NCBI GenBank assembly: GCA_006954405.1
Contig: LVVQ01000001.1
Span: 558,001 to 622,000, forward strand
Reading direction: 5' to 3'
Length of the DNA stretch: 64,000 nt
From: Candidatus Methanarcanum hacksteinii
GTDB lineage: Archaea > Thermoplasmatota > Thermoplasmata > Methanomassiliicoccales > Methanomethylophilaceae
The notes beneath the pieces were generated by a model. That model ran no database searches and was not told the origin of the DNA. It was given only the letters and a program-made list of their open reading frames with translations. Below are positions 43,112 to 51,779 of this stretch, piece after piece. How positions within the stretch are numbered: position 1 is the stretch's first letter; every line of letters begins with the position of its first letter. The position numbers and the translations under genes are program-made.

Positions 43112-44340
43112 TGTCCGAGTTGATCAAGATTGCACAGTTGTCATGCGGAACCGAATACAGCAGTGTCCAGTATGAGATAGAGAAGGCCGCACGCAGTGTC
43201 GGTGCCAAGATAGTATATCCTGACGTATCCGCTGCAGATGTGGATGATGCGGTGCAGAGATTCGGTTTCAACCCAAGGTCTCCGCAGCTCAAATTGATGA
43301 TTGCACGTGCCGTCCAATTGGCTGATGGACTCTACGATGCTGATGCAGTGTTCATCGCAACATGCTTCAGATGTGCCGAGGCCGCACTCGTGAGGAATGA
43401 ACTCAGAAGATTCATCCAAGAGAACACAAGACTCCCTGTGGTCACATACTCGTTCACAGAGAGGCTCAAGGCATCGCAGCTCCTCACAAGGATGGAGGCA
43501 TTGGTCACCATAGTGGCAAGGAAGGAACTCCTTGCCAGAGAGAAGCAATCCGGATTGACCGCAGGATTGGATTCGGGTTCATCCACGACCAAGGCTGTCA
43601 TCATGAGGGATAACAAGATCATAGGGAAGGCATGGATGCCCACAGGTAATGTGGTGGAATCCGCCACATCTGTCCTTGAGGATGCACTGAAACAAGCTGG
43701 CGTGAAATTATCTGATATTGAGGCGATAGGCACGACAGGATACGGACGTTTCACTCTCGGTAAACATTTCAACGCCAAATTGGTCCAAGAGGAATTGACG
43801 GTCAACTCCAAAGGAGCCGTATGGTTGGCTGACAGACAGAGGGGAGAGGCGACCATCATCGATATAGGCGGGATGGATAACAAAGCGATAACCGTCCGTG
43901 ATGGTGTCCCTGATAACTTCACCATGGGTGGTGTCTGTGCAGGTGCATCCGGTCGTTTCATGGAGATGACCGCCAGAAGGCTCAAGATCGATGTAGCTGA
44001 CCTTGGAAAATATGCAGTGAAAGGGGACTGGAGGAATGCCAAGATGAACTCATACTGTTCAGTCTTCGGTATACAGGACCTTGTCACGACACTCGGTGAA
44101 GGGAAATCATTCGAGGATGTCGCGGCCGCAGCATGTCATTCAGTGGCCGAACAGGTCTATGAGCAACAGCTTCAGGAGGTCGATGTGAGGCATCCGATCA
44201 TCCAGGTCGGAGGTACATCGCTCAATGCCGGACTTGTCAAAGCCGTCGGCGAGGTCCTTGGAGAGGCACCTATCGTGCCTCCGAACTCACAGTACATCGG
44301 AGCCGTCGGAGGAGCACTTCTGAGTTCAGGATTCCTGTGA
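43111..44340 (+). CDS. mmp15: Methanogenesis marker protein 15 (BadF/HgdC-like ASKHA ATPase)
   Basis: A 410-residue protein of the ASKHA superfamily related to 2-hydroxyglutaryl-CoA dehydratase activators. Nucleotide motifs are GLDSGSSTTKAVIMRD (about residue 151) and TIIDIGGMDNKAI. A likely [4Fe-4S] Cys lies in TMGGVCAGASGRF and another in MNSYCSVFG. The N-terminal ~140 residues (with FIATCFRCAEAAL) are extra to the activators. It probably supplies ATP-gated low-potential electrons to MCR activation. Confidence 0.94.
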   Translation: MSELIKIAQLSCGTEYSSVQYEIEKAARSVGAKIVYPDVSAADVDDAVQRFGFNPRSPQLKLMIARAVQLADGLYDADAVFIATCFRCAEAALVRNELRRFIQENTRLPVVTYSFTERLKASQLLTRMEALVTIVARKELLAREKQSGLTAGLDSGSSTTKAVIMRDNKIIGKAWMPTGNVVESATSVLEDALKQAGVKLSDIEAIGTTGYGRFTLGKHFNAKLVQEELTVNSKGAVWLADRQRGEATIIDIGGMDNKAITVRDGVPDNFTMGGVCAGASGRFMEMTARRLKIDVADLGKYAVKGDWRNAKMNSYCSVFGIQDLVTTLGEGKSFEDVAAAACHSVAEQVYEQQLQEVDVRHPIIQVGGTSLNAGLVKAVGEVLGEAPIVPPNSQYIGAVGGALLSSGFL

Positions 44341-44349
44341 GGTGTCCAT

Positions 44350-44910
44350 ATGCTTATCGATGTGACCGGTACGGAAGAATATGCATGCGAAGCATACAAG
44401 AAGCTCTTCGAGGACATCATGAACGATGTCGGCAAGGCAACGATGATAGATCGTGCTAAGTTGGTGCTCAAACCAGAGGTCCCTCTGTTCATATTCAGCG
44501 TCAGATTGATCAATGAGCCGACGAACAAAGTCGTTTCCGATGCCGCGGATCTGAGGCAGGAAGGATCCGACACACACGTCTCCATCTCCGATGAGAGATA
44601 TGCTCCCGAGATCATAGCATCACTCTGGAAGAATTATGGCAGGGATAAGGTCGAACAACAGACGAGATTCGATCTCACCGTATACGGCGGGGATGAGAAG
44701 GCCATATCGAATTACCAGATATCATCTGGAGAGGAAGCAAAGAAAGAGATCATCGGTGCACTCTGGAGGGTCATGCCTGAGGGCATCAAGAACAGACACA
44801 ACATGTCCGATGGCAACGTGATAACGATAGTCGCCACGGAGGAGCTGATGCATCCAGAGATGATAGATGAGGGTGTGAGCGTGCACAAGTCGATGAAGGA
44901 GGTTGCCTGA
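44350..44910 (+). CDS. mmp17: Methanogenesis marker protein 17
   Basis: A 186-residue methanogen-specific protein starting MLIDVTGTEEYACEAYKKLFEDI. It has ISDERYAPEIIASLWKNYG and the C-terminal IVATEELMHPEMI. No catalytic motif is obvious. It follows mmp15 by 9 bases and overlaps mmp7 by one base, so it is an obligatory neighbour in the activation operon. Confidence 0.93.
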   Translation: MLIDVTGTEEYACEAYKKLFEDIMNDVGKATMIDRAKLVLKPEVPLFIFSVRLINEPTNKVVSDAADLRQEGSDTHVSISDERYAPEIIASLWKNYGRDKVEQQTRFDLTVYGGDEKAISNYQISSGEEAKKEIIGALWRVMPEGIKNRHNMSDGNVITIVATEELMHPEMIDEGVSVHKSMKEVA

Positions 44911-45842
44911 TGTTCGAGGTCATGATGTATGATGGAGGCATCTATCGTTCGGATGAGTTGTTCGAAGCGATAGAGGATGTTGGCGGTGTCGTATTGCAGA
45001 GGACGAGGAGCGCACAGCTTCTCACTGTCACCATGTCCATCCCAGGTGAGGACAAGGAGATGCTGTCGGAGAAATGCAGGGAGATCGGAGGCGAAGTGAA
45101 GAATGTTCCCCTTGCAGGTACAGAGATCGCAGTGGTCGGATGTACGTTAGGAAGACACCACATGCCGCACCCGATATGCGACATAGCCGAGGAGATCAGA
45201 CAATACGGGGGCATATCCGTTGTCATGGGCCTTGCAAGAGGCAGGGGTAAGAGCACCTCCCAGATATCAGCCAAAGAGAAGGGTATAATCGAGGAATACG
45301 ATGCAGCGGTGTTCATGCTTGGTAATTTCAAACAATGCATCGAATCCAAGAAGGCATTGTTCGATGACATCGATATCCCTGTGATCCTAGTATGCGGTCC
45401 ACAGCCTGACGGTCTCGATGAGGATTGTGAGGCTATCGTGTCCGGTGTCGGCCGTAAGGCAGAGAGGATGAGGACCACGGATGAGAGGAAGAAACTTACT
45501 GAGATCGCCGACGTCGTTGATCAAGTCATCAGGAAAAGAAGGGCGATGTTCGAGGAGGATCCTCTGTTCGTCCATCCTGCTGAATTGAAACAGTTGTTGG
45601 AGACATATGAGCCGATAGACATGAGTCTCAGACCTGCACCCATCGTCCTTCACCTGGACGGCCTTAGGGTCAAGATACCATATAGCGAACACAAGGATTA
45701 TTTCGATAATCTGACCGTCTATGGTAGGAAACTGACGGACATAGCTAGGATCTCAGAGTCCAAGATCGATGACAGTAGTACGATCATAAGGATAAAGACG
45801 AAGTCAGAGGTCGATGACGAGGATCGCAGGAAGGGCATATGA
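44910..45842 (+). CDS. mmp7: Methanogenesis marker protein 7
   Basis: A 310-residue protein with a Rossmann-like core. It starts MFEVMMYDGGIYRSDELFEA, contains VVGCTLGRHHMPHPICDIAEEI and VVMGLARGRGKSTSQIS, and DAAVFMLGNFKQCIESK. The Cys residues at about 77 and 91 are candidates for binding an Fe-S cluster. It is a reported part of the MCR activation machinery. Coupled at both ends. Confidence 0.93.
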   Translation: MFEVMMYDGGIYRSDELFEAIEDVGGVVLQRTRSAQLLTVTMSIPGEDKEMLSEKCREIGGEVKNVPLAGTEIAVVGCTLGRHHMPHPICDIAEEIRQYGGISVVMGLARGRGKSTSQISAKEKGIIEEYDAAVFMLGNFKQCIESKKALFDDIDIPVILVCGPQPDGLDEDCEAIVSGVGRKAERMRTTDERKKLTEIADVVDQVIRKRRAMFEEDPLFVHPAELKQLLETYEPIDMSLRPAPIVLHLDGLRVKIPYSEHKDYFDNLTVYGRKLTDIARISESKIDDSSTIIRIKTKSEVDDEDRRKGI

Positions 45843-46258
45843 TCCGTAAGGGGACATATGTCCTCTTCCTCCACATCCCATGTGATACCATTGTCAACGT
45901 AGGTTCAATCGGTCCAATCCCATTCCAAGAAGGATATTACTGCTATGTGGGCAGTGCGATGGGCGGGTTGGACCAGCGCATCAATAGGCATATCTCCAAA
46001 GAGAAGAGATTGCGGTGGCACATCGATTATCTGACAATGGCATCCGATGAAGTATATGCATTCGAATCCAGCGGAGACTGTATCCCGGAATGTGATTTGG
46101 CGAAATTGTTGTCCGACAATGGTTCCACCCCGGCGGTCGAGGGATTCGGATGTTCTGATTGTAATTGTGCAACGCATCTTTTCCGTGCTGAACCAGCATT
46201 TTTGGAAAGTATCCTAGTAAAAAATGGTCTTACGAAATTCGTACCAAAAATTGAATAA
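45839..46258 (+). CDS. DUF123 GIY-YIG-like nuclease family protein
   Basis: A 139-residue protein with the DUF123/GIY-YIG core: GYYCYVGSAMGGLDQRINRHIS followed by LRWHIDYLT, and the metal-associated FGCSDCNCATHLF near the end. In archaea this domain often occurs with or fused to endonuclease III. Its presence as the last gene of the mmp operon (4-base overlap with mmp7) is probably co-location rather than a functional link. Confidence 0.87.
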   Translation: MIRKGTYVLFLHIPCDTIVNVGSIGPIPFQEGYYCYVGSAMGGLDQRINRHISKEKRLRWHIDYLTMASDEVYAFESSGDCIPECDLAKLLSDNGSTPAVEGFGCSDCNCATHLFRAEPAFLESILVKNGLTKFVPKIE

Positions 46259-46310
46259 ACTTATTATATTCGAAACATGAGGTTTTTAGTTTATATACTC
46301 AGGAAGGAAG

Positions 46311-46359
46311 GGTTATAAACACTAATCTATTTTACAGCACTATCAAGTCACACTGTAAA
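46311..46359 (+). promoter_or_regulatory. glcD promoter and leader inverted repeat
   Basis: GGTTATAAAC (46310-46319) is a TATA-like box. TTTACAG (46331-46337) and CTGTAAA (46353-46359) form an inverted repeat with a 15-base loop around the expected transcription start and leader, just before GTGAGGG and the ATG at 46374. It could be a regulator site or a leader hairpin. Confidence 0.5.
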
Positions 46360-46373
46360 GTGAGGGACAGAAT

Positions 46374-47975
46374 ATGAAAGGCGTAGAAAACTTATCACGC
46401 AAAGTGACTCCCGAAGTCATCAATAAATTGATCGAGATCTGTGGAAAGGACGATGTCAACACAGGTGAGATGGACAGACTCCTTTACGCTCACGATCTTG
46501 CACCTTTGCCAAAGGAAGCAGGTATTGCGTTCAAACACATTCCTGATGTAGTCGTCAGGCCCGAGTCCGTACAGGAACTCTCCAAGATCGCAGCACTCGC
46601 ATTCAAGACAGGCGTCGCAGTGACACCCAGGGGAGCATCCTCATGGGGTCTCGGAGGATCCATGCCCGTTGAGGGAGGTATCCTTCTCGACATGTCCGCC
46701 AAGATGAACAAGGTCATCGCTGTGGACAAGGTCAACATGACAGTCAAAGCACAGGCAGGATGCACATGGAAGCAGATCATGGATGCATGTGATGCAGAGG
46801 GTCTCTTCGTTGGATCCACACCTTCATCATTCCCCTCAGCAACGCTCGGCGGATGGGTCTCCACCGGTGGAATCGGAATCGGCGGATACAAATACGGAGG
46901 AGCAAGGGAGAACATCATGAACCTTGAGGTCGTCCTCTCGGATGGTATGGTCATCAACACAGGTTACGACAGCATCGGTAACAACATGTCCGGATACAAC
47001 CTCAACCAGCTCTTCGCAGGTGCAGAGGGTACACTCGGATTCATAGGCACGGTCACACTCAGGGTATACCCCAAGGGTGAACTCAGGTACCTCGGCTACG
47101 ACTTCGACAAACTGAAGGACATGCACGGACCTATCCAGAAGATCGTCAACCACCCCAGCGTAAAGCCGCTCCACATCGCATGGTCTGACAGTTACCACTT
47201 CGACAACCAGAGGAAAGCAGGACTTCACGCACCTGATGTGTCCAACCTCTTCCTCGTCACACTTCAGGGAGCACCCGAGTTCCTTGACCTCGAAGAGAAG
47301 ACGATCGATGCTATCGTAGAGGAAGCAGGCGGAAGGAAGGTCTCAAGCGAGATCTGCGAGCACGAGTGGGAAGAGAGATGCTACGAGTACAGGTGCCGCA
47401 AGGCAGGTATCGGATCGATCCCCGCAGAGGTCGTTGTGGAAGTACAGCACTGGGGAGAGTTCGTCGACGAGTGTTACAAGGGATTCGAAGCAATGAAGAT
47501 GGAGCCCGGAGGAATCGTCGGAATGATCTCTGACCGCAGCACAGCGATGTTCATGCCTTACTACTTCAAGGATGATGAGAGCATGCTCGGAATGCTCGCA
47601 TTCGCATACAACTTCTACATGGGCGACAAGGCAATGCTCTACGGCGGTCGTTCACTCGGATTTGGCGTCTTCTTCGCATCGAACCTCGATGTTGTCCACC
47701 CCGGTGATGAACCTGCAGTGATGAGGGACATCAAGACATTGATGGATCCCCACGACATCGTCAACCCCGGACACCTCGTCTGCGGAAAGACAAGGTTTGG
47801 AATCAACCTCGACAAGAACATCATGGGTGTCGCATCGAAGCTCATGGTCGGTGTCAAGAAGTTGTTACCCAAGGACTCAAGATTCGAATCCAACCTCGGA
47901 AGGTTCTACTACAACCAGCTCGAGGAAGAGAAGATGGAGTCCCTTGAGGTCACATACGGAAAGGGAACCGAGTAA
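46374..47975 (+). CDS. glcD: FAD-linked oxidase, GlcD / D-lactate dehydrogenase-like
   Basis: A 533-residue FAD-binding type-4 oxidoreductase of the GlcD/D-lactate dehydrogenase family. The FAD-binding part is VAVTPRGASSWGLGGSMPVEGG and WVSTGGIGIGGYKYGGARE-like sequence (residues ~70-180), and the C-terminal part includes DPHDIVNPGHLVCGK. In Methanomassiliicoccales a GlcD paralogue is thought to work with HdrD in electron transfer; that partner is not adjacent. Codon use is as biased as mcr, so the enzyme is probably abundant. Its natural electron donor is not known. Confidence 0.9.
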   Translation: MKGVENLSRKVTPEVINKLIEICGKDDVNTGEMDRLLYAHDLAPLPKEAGIAFKHIPDVVVRPESVQELSKIAALAFKTGVAVTPRGASSWGLGGSMPVEGGILLDMSAKMNKVIAVDKVNMTVKAQAGCTWKQIMDACDAEGLFVGSTPSSFPSATLGGWVSTGGIGIGGYKYGGARENIMNLEVVLSDGMVINTGYDSIGNNMSGYNLNQLFAGAEGTLGFIGTVTLRVYPKGELRYLGYDFDKLKDMHGPIQKIVNHPSVKPLHIAWSDSYHFDNQRKAGLHAPDVSNLFLVTLQGAPEFLDLEEKTIDAIVEEAGGRKVSSEICEHEWEERCYEYRCRKAGIGSIPAEVVVEVQHWGEFVDECYKGFEAMKMEPGGIVGMISDRSTAMFMPYYFKDDESMLGMLAFAYNFYMGDKAMLYGGRSLGFGVFFASNLDVVHPGDEPAVMRDIKTLMDPHDIVNPGHLVCGKTRFGINLDKNIMGVASKLMVGVKKLLPKDSRFESNLGRFYYNQLEEEKMESLEVTYGKGTE

Positions 47976-47987
47976 AACAATGGAATC

Positions 47988-48006
47988 GAGGGAGTTCAAC
48001 TCCCTC
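47988..48006. terminator. Hairpin terminator between glcD and HAD gene
   Basis: GAGGGAGT-TCA-ACTCCCTC forms an 8-bp stem with a 3-base loop 13 bases after glcD, in the space shared with the convergent HAD gene. Confidence 0.7.
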
Positions 48007-48025
48007 TTCCAATCTTTATCTGATT

Positions 48026-48691
48026 TTAAAAACGTCCGATGAGTTCGGATATGTTATTGAGAATCTCTGGTCTATGATCGTATGATTCCCACATGGTGCG
48101 GCTGTGCTCATTTTGGGCCAATCCGATGAATGCCGCTCCTGAATCCCTAGCACAGAGATAATCCGTCACAGCATCTCCGACATAGATCATCTCATCGGTT
48201 CTTACGCCCAATCCCTTCGCAAGATACTCCATGGCCACAGGGTTCGGTTTCTGTTCACCGACAGGATGGTCATCGTACGCCTCTATCGCATCGAAATATC
48301 CTGTAAGGTCAAATCTATCCATGGTCTTGAGGACATACCCTCTGTGGCCTCTCGAAAGAAGCCCTATCTTGTATCCTTTCGATGATATCTCGTCAAGGAG
48401 CTCTCTCACCATCGGGAACGGTTTCGAACTAGAGATGTTCAACGTCTCTATCCTCGTGGATTCCTCATTGACCATGCGTTCCAATTCATCAGAGCTGATA
48501 TCTTTCCCGATCGAATGCAGATAATCGATACCTGCGACCAACATATCCTTCTCGGACATTATATGGGCGAAGACCCTGCTCGGTACACCCAAGGATGTCA
48601 ATACATCATGTTCGACCATCCCCAGTCTAGCATAGTCGATATCACTGTCGATCAAGGTTCCATCCATATCGAATCCGATGGCTTTGAACAT
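48026..48691 (-). CDS. HAD-superfamily phosphatase (phosphoglycolate phosphatase-like)
   Basis: A 221-residue haloacid dehalogenase-fold hydrolase. Motif I is FDMDGTLIDSD, motif II LLSRGHRG, motif III/IV VGDAVTDYLCARDSG with the preceding Lys in GEQKPNPVAM. The alpha-helical cap suggests a small phosphorylated substrate. It is a paralogue of the gene at 51005-51688. Confidence 0.85.
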   Translation of the reverse strand: MFKAIGFDMDGTLIDSDIDYARLGMVEHDVLTSLGVPSRVFAHIMSEKDMLVAGIDYLHSIGKDISSDELERMVNEESTRIETLNISSSKPFPMVRELLDEISSKGYKIGLLSRGHRGYVLKTMDRFDLTGYFDAIEAYDDHPVGEQKPNPVAMEYLAKGLGVRTDEMIYVGDAVTDYLCARDSGAAFIGLAQNEHSRTMWESYDHRPEILNNISELIGRF

Positions 48692-48722
48692 GATCGGTCA
48701 ATGTGCATAGGAGGATATAAGT

Positions 48723-49022
48723 GTCAGGTGAGGGTAGTAGCCCCCCTTCTGTTTAAAGCGGCATTCAACTTCGCATTCTACCCACGGGTCCCGGGCAGGT
48801 CTTCCCCGTTGTATGAACTTGCTCCGATGGGGAGTCGCCGTTTCACCAAATCTCCGGAAATGTCACCACCAGGTGGATCATCCTATGGCCGGAACTGTGT
48901 CGTTTCTGAGCCCTTGCCACGACTCTCGCCGTACAGGCTTACGCCTGTCCATCTTGCCCTTGGAGGAGGGAACTTCCTCAGCTGGATCCAGTCTTACCGT
49001 CGGCCGCTCTCCCTCTCCTGAC
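48723..49022 (-). ncRNA. rnpB: RNase P RNA (catalytic RNA of RNase P)
   Basis: On the minus strand the 300-base RNA has P1 formed by GUCAGG-A-GAGGG at the 5' end and CCCUC-A-CCUGAC at the 3' end. It includes GAGGAAGUUCCCUCC (CR-I), GGGCUCAGAAACGACAC, GGAGCAAGUU, and ACAGAAGGGGGGCUAC (CR-V), all universal RNase P RNA blocks. It is a genuine archaeal type with internal helices in the middle. It processes the 5' ends of tRNAs, and its protein partner Rnp4 is at 481-801. Confidence 0.95.
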
Positions 49023-49040
49023 ATTACGGGTTATCGGATG

Positions 49041-49051
49041 TAGATATTTTA
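49041..49051. promoter_or_regulatory. Probable shared TATA box of rnpB and fprA
   Basis: TAGATATTTTA reads as GTAAAATATCTA on the minus strand. Its centre (near 49047) is about 25 bases from the RNase P RNA 5' end (49022) and about 24 bases from the FprA ATG at 49070, so one element fits both divergent starts. Confidence 0.5.
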
Positions 49052-49069
49052 CAGTAACGCAACGACATC

Positions 49070-50257
49070 ATGATTAAATCATCACTGTGCGATACCGACC
49101 TCATGATTGCCAAGTTGTCGGATTCGATACAGATGATCACAGAAGAGGATGATGATCTAGACCTCTTTGAATGCAGATACCCTATACCAGATGGTGTAAC
49201 GTACAATTCGTACGTGATATCCGATGAGAAGATCGCTGTTTTGGATACGATGGACGCACGCAGATCGCAAGCATGGGAACAGGATATATCCGCGATCTTG
49301 GACGGTAGTGAGCCCGATTACCTTGTGGTACACCACATGGAGCCCGATCATGCCGCTTGCATAGGGGAATTCTCATCCAAGCATCCGAAGATGAAGATCG
49401 TCGGTAACGAGAGGACGTTCAAGATGATCGAACAGTTCTTCGGGAAGGGATTCGAAGACAGGAGATTGATCGTGGAGGATGGATATGTCTTGGAGCTTGG
49501 GAAACATTCATTGAAGTTCATAACAACGCCGATGGTCCATTGGCCGGAGGTTATGATGTCGTATGAGGCATCGGAGAAGATCCTCTTCACCGCCGACGCG
49601 TTCGGAAGATTCGGACCATCCGATCCGAATTATGATTGGGTCCTTGGCGCAAGGCGTTATTATTACAACATAGTCGGGAAATACGGCCCTCAGGCAGCTA
49701 AGGCACTGGAGAAGGTAGCTTCATTGGATGTGAGATCGATATGCCCTCTGCATGGCCCTGTGCTCAATGAGGATCTTGGAACCTATGTCGACTATTACGT
49801 CAAATGGGCCAATTACAAGGCAGAATCGAACGGGGTCTTGATCGCATATACATCCGTATACGGTAACACGAAGAAGGCTGCATACGATCTACTCGATATT
49901 CTGAAGAAGAAAGGTGTCGAGGCCGAGATCATCGATGTTGCCCGTACTGACGTATCATATCTCATAGAGAAGGCATTCTTCTACAGCAAGATGGTGGTCG
50001 CAACGACCACATACGAAGCAGGGATATTCCCTGTGATGGCCAATTTCCTCTTGGAATTGAAGGACAAGAGATACTCATCCCGTGATGTGGGAGTGATCGA
50101 GAACGGATCATGGACTCCTGCAGCAGGTGCGGAGATAGAGAGGATATTCTCATCGATGGAAGGTGTGAGACTCGTACGTCCGAGGATAACAATAAGGTCA
50201 GCAATGAAGGATGAACAGATGGTGGAATTATCCGATCTGGCTGAAAAATTGGCATGA
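49070..50257 (+). CDS. fprA: Flavodiiron protein FprA (A-type flavoprotein, oxygen/NO reductase)
   Basis: A 395-residue soluble flavodiiron protein that reduces oxygen to water or NO to N2O. The diiron ligands lie in HHMEPDHAA (HxExDH), MVHWPEVM, LFTADAFGRFG and CPLHGPV, giving a complete set. The C-terminal flavodoxin domain begins NGVLIAYTSVYGNTKKAAY. Methanogen homologues oxidise F420H2; whether this lineage has F420 is uncertain. The ATG at 49070 is assumed; the next in-frame Met is at 49103. Confidence 0.93.
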   Translation: MIKSSLCDTDLMIAKLSDSIQMITEEDDDLDLFECRYPIPDGVTYNSYVISDEKIAVLDTMDARRSQAWEQDISAILDGSEPDYLVVHHMEPDHAACIGEFSSKHPKMKIVGNERTFKMIEQFFGKGFEDRRLIVEDGYVLELGKHSLKFITTPMVHWPEVMMSYEASEKILFTADAFGRFGPSDPNYDWVLGARRYYYNIVGKYGPQAAKALEKVASLDVRSICPLHGPVLNEDLGTYVDYYVKWANYKAESNGVLIAYTSVYGNTKKAAYDLLDILKKKGVEAEIIDVARTDVSYLIEKAFFYSKMVVATTTYEAGIFPVMANFLLELKDKRYSSRDVGVIENGSWTPAAGAEIERIFSSMEGVRLVRPRITIRSAMKDEQMVELSDLAEKLA

Positions 50258-50342
50258 GTTGGAAATAATGTGGAAAACATCCTCGATTGAACGTTGTTAA
50301 AACCAAAAGCTTATTAATTACGTTCTAATCGGGGGTATGCTT

Positions 50343-50429
50343 GCAAGGGTAGTCAAGCATGGCCAACGACGCTAGCTTGAGGGGCTAGTCCTTAGTGGTC
50401 CGCGAGTTCAAATCTCGTCCCTTGCACCA
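50343..50429 (+). tRNA. tRNA-Leu (GAG)
   Basis: Acceptor GCAAGGG/CCCUUGC, anticodon stem CUAGC/GCUAG around UUGAGGG giving anticodon GAG, long variable arm UCCUUAGUGGUCC, T loop UUCAAAU, discriminator A, and an encoded CCA (50427-50429). A TATA-like GCTTATTAATT lies about 30 bases upstream. Confidence 0.95.
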
Positions 50430-50588
50430 CTTTATCATCCTATTACCACAAGAGCTTGAGCGCTCGACAATGAATCCTGATAGCGTGAGCTGAGATTGAA
50501 ATTCTGGGATCATGTTGTTTTCTAACTCCATGGTAATGGATAGCTATGTTCAAGAAAACTTTATGAGAACGCAGAAGCATCTGAAATC

Positions 50589-50927
50589 ATGTACTGTCAG
50601 TATTGCGGAAGAGAGATTCCGGATGGTGCGGCATACTGCCCTGATTGCGGAAGCAAGGTCGGTCTTGTGCCCTCAACGTACGCTTCACCATATCCCGTCT
50701 ACAATCGGATGCCGAAAGAACCATCGACTTTGGGTCCATTCTTGCTAGGGATGTTCCTTGGACTCATCGGAGTCATAGTCGCAGTACTGGTCTACAACGG
50801 TAACGATGGCCCATACACGAAGAATCCGACAACTCACGCACTCGTTTGGAGCATATTGGGAATATTGGTCTGGATACCGATAATGATCATTCTATTCTCA
50901 TTGATGTCGATCGGGTCATCAGTGTGA
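50589..50927 (+). CDS. Zinc-ribbon membrane protein
   Basis: A 112-residue protein. It starts with a zinc ribbon MYCQYCGREIPDGAAYCPDCGSK (two CxxC), then a proline-rich linker and two hydrophobic helices (about 48-68 and 84-108). This 'zinc ribbon plus membrane helices' build is common in archaea and its function is unknown. A TATA-like ACTTTATGAG (50556-50565) about 27 bases before the ATG implies a leaderless start. Confidence 0.8.
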   Translation: MYCQYCGREIPDGAAYCPDCGSKVGLVPSTYASPYPVYNRMPKEPSTLGPFLLGMFLGLIGVIVAVLVYNGNDGPYTKNPTTHALVWSILGILVWIPIMIILFSLMSIGSSV

Positions 50928-51004
50928 ATCACAGATGAAGTTCGACGAGAAGAATCCATCTGAAGTATTGCATCAGTGTTGATTTGGAATCCGCTACTTC
51001 ACAC

Positions 51005-51688
51005 TCATGCCATCAATGATCTGTAGAAATCGGTGATCGAATCGAATTCGACCTTCACACCCTCTTTCATCCAATCATCCGATCTGAATGCACCGGTGGT
51101 GACCGCTATGAAATCGGTGCCCGCATCCTTGGCGCATCTGTAGTCCATACCATGGTCACCGAAATAGAGTATCTCATTCGTCTTCACATTCAATCTATCT
51201 GCCATGTGCTGCATCGCAATAGGCGAAGGTTTCGATTCCTCCTCTGGGTAATCATCCCTTGCGATGAGACAATCTACCCTCTTCAGTGAATCACACTTCT
51301 TCAATACGGCTTCGGCATATTCCCTGCATCCTCTGGTCAATACACCAGTGGATAGGCCGAAAGAATGGATCAGATCCAACAATGGATTCGTTCCATCGAA
51401 CGGTCTAGCCTCATCCACCCTCTCCATCTCGATGTCACGTGCCATCTTGGATATGTTGGCCCCTATCTTGTAGATGTCCTCGACCTTGTTGTGCTTCTTA
51501 AGGTATTCAATGCCGGAATCTATGTTGAATTTGAAACTCTCGCTGCGATCGATCGCAGTCTCCGGAACCCCGAGTCTGACCATCTCATCGAATGCAACAT
51601 TCGCCATCTTGACATAATCGACTTTCGTATTGAGCAATGTTCCATCCATATCAAAACAGACGGCTTTGTATTTCGGGTTCAGCTTCAT
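51005..51688 (-). CDS. HAD-superfamily phosphatase, paralogue of the 48.0-kb gene
   Basis: A 227-residue HAD hydrolase with FDMDGTLLNTKVDY (motif I), VLTRGCREYAEAV (motif II), EESKPSPIAMQH (Lys) and FGDHGMDYRCAKDAG (motif III/IV). The order and spacing match the gene at 48026-48691, with extensive sequence change, so the two are probably old duplicates. The substrate is unknown. Confidence 0.84.
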   Translation of the reverse strand: MKLNPKYKAVCFDMDGTLLNTKVDYVKMANVAFDEMVRLGVPETAIDRSESFKFNIDSGIEYLKKHNKVEDIYKIGANISKMARDIEMERVDEARPFDGTNPLLDLIHSFGLSTGVLTRGCREYAEAVLKKCDSLKRVDCLIARDDYPEEESKPSPIAMQHMADRLNVKTNEILYFGDHGMDYRCAKDAGTDFIAVTTGAFRSDDWMKEGVKVEFDSITDFYRSLMA

Positions 51689-51779
51689 TGGTTGATGGTA
51701 TGTGATAACATGGATTTATATCCGTTCTCTGTACCGTCGAACGATAGGTTATAATCGCATCCTACAGATATGGTGTGAC

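Noticed and set aside
50430..50588. Possible box C/D RNA (CTGATAGCG...GCTGAG) after tRNA-Leu
   Set aside because: The C box does not match RTGATGA and no clear D' or guide complement could be identified by eye.
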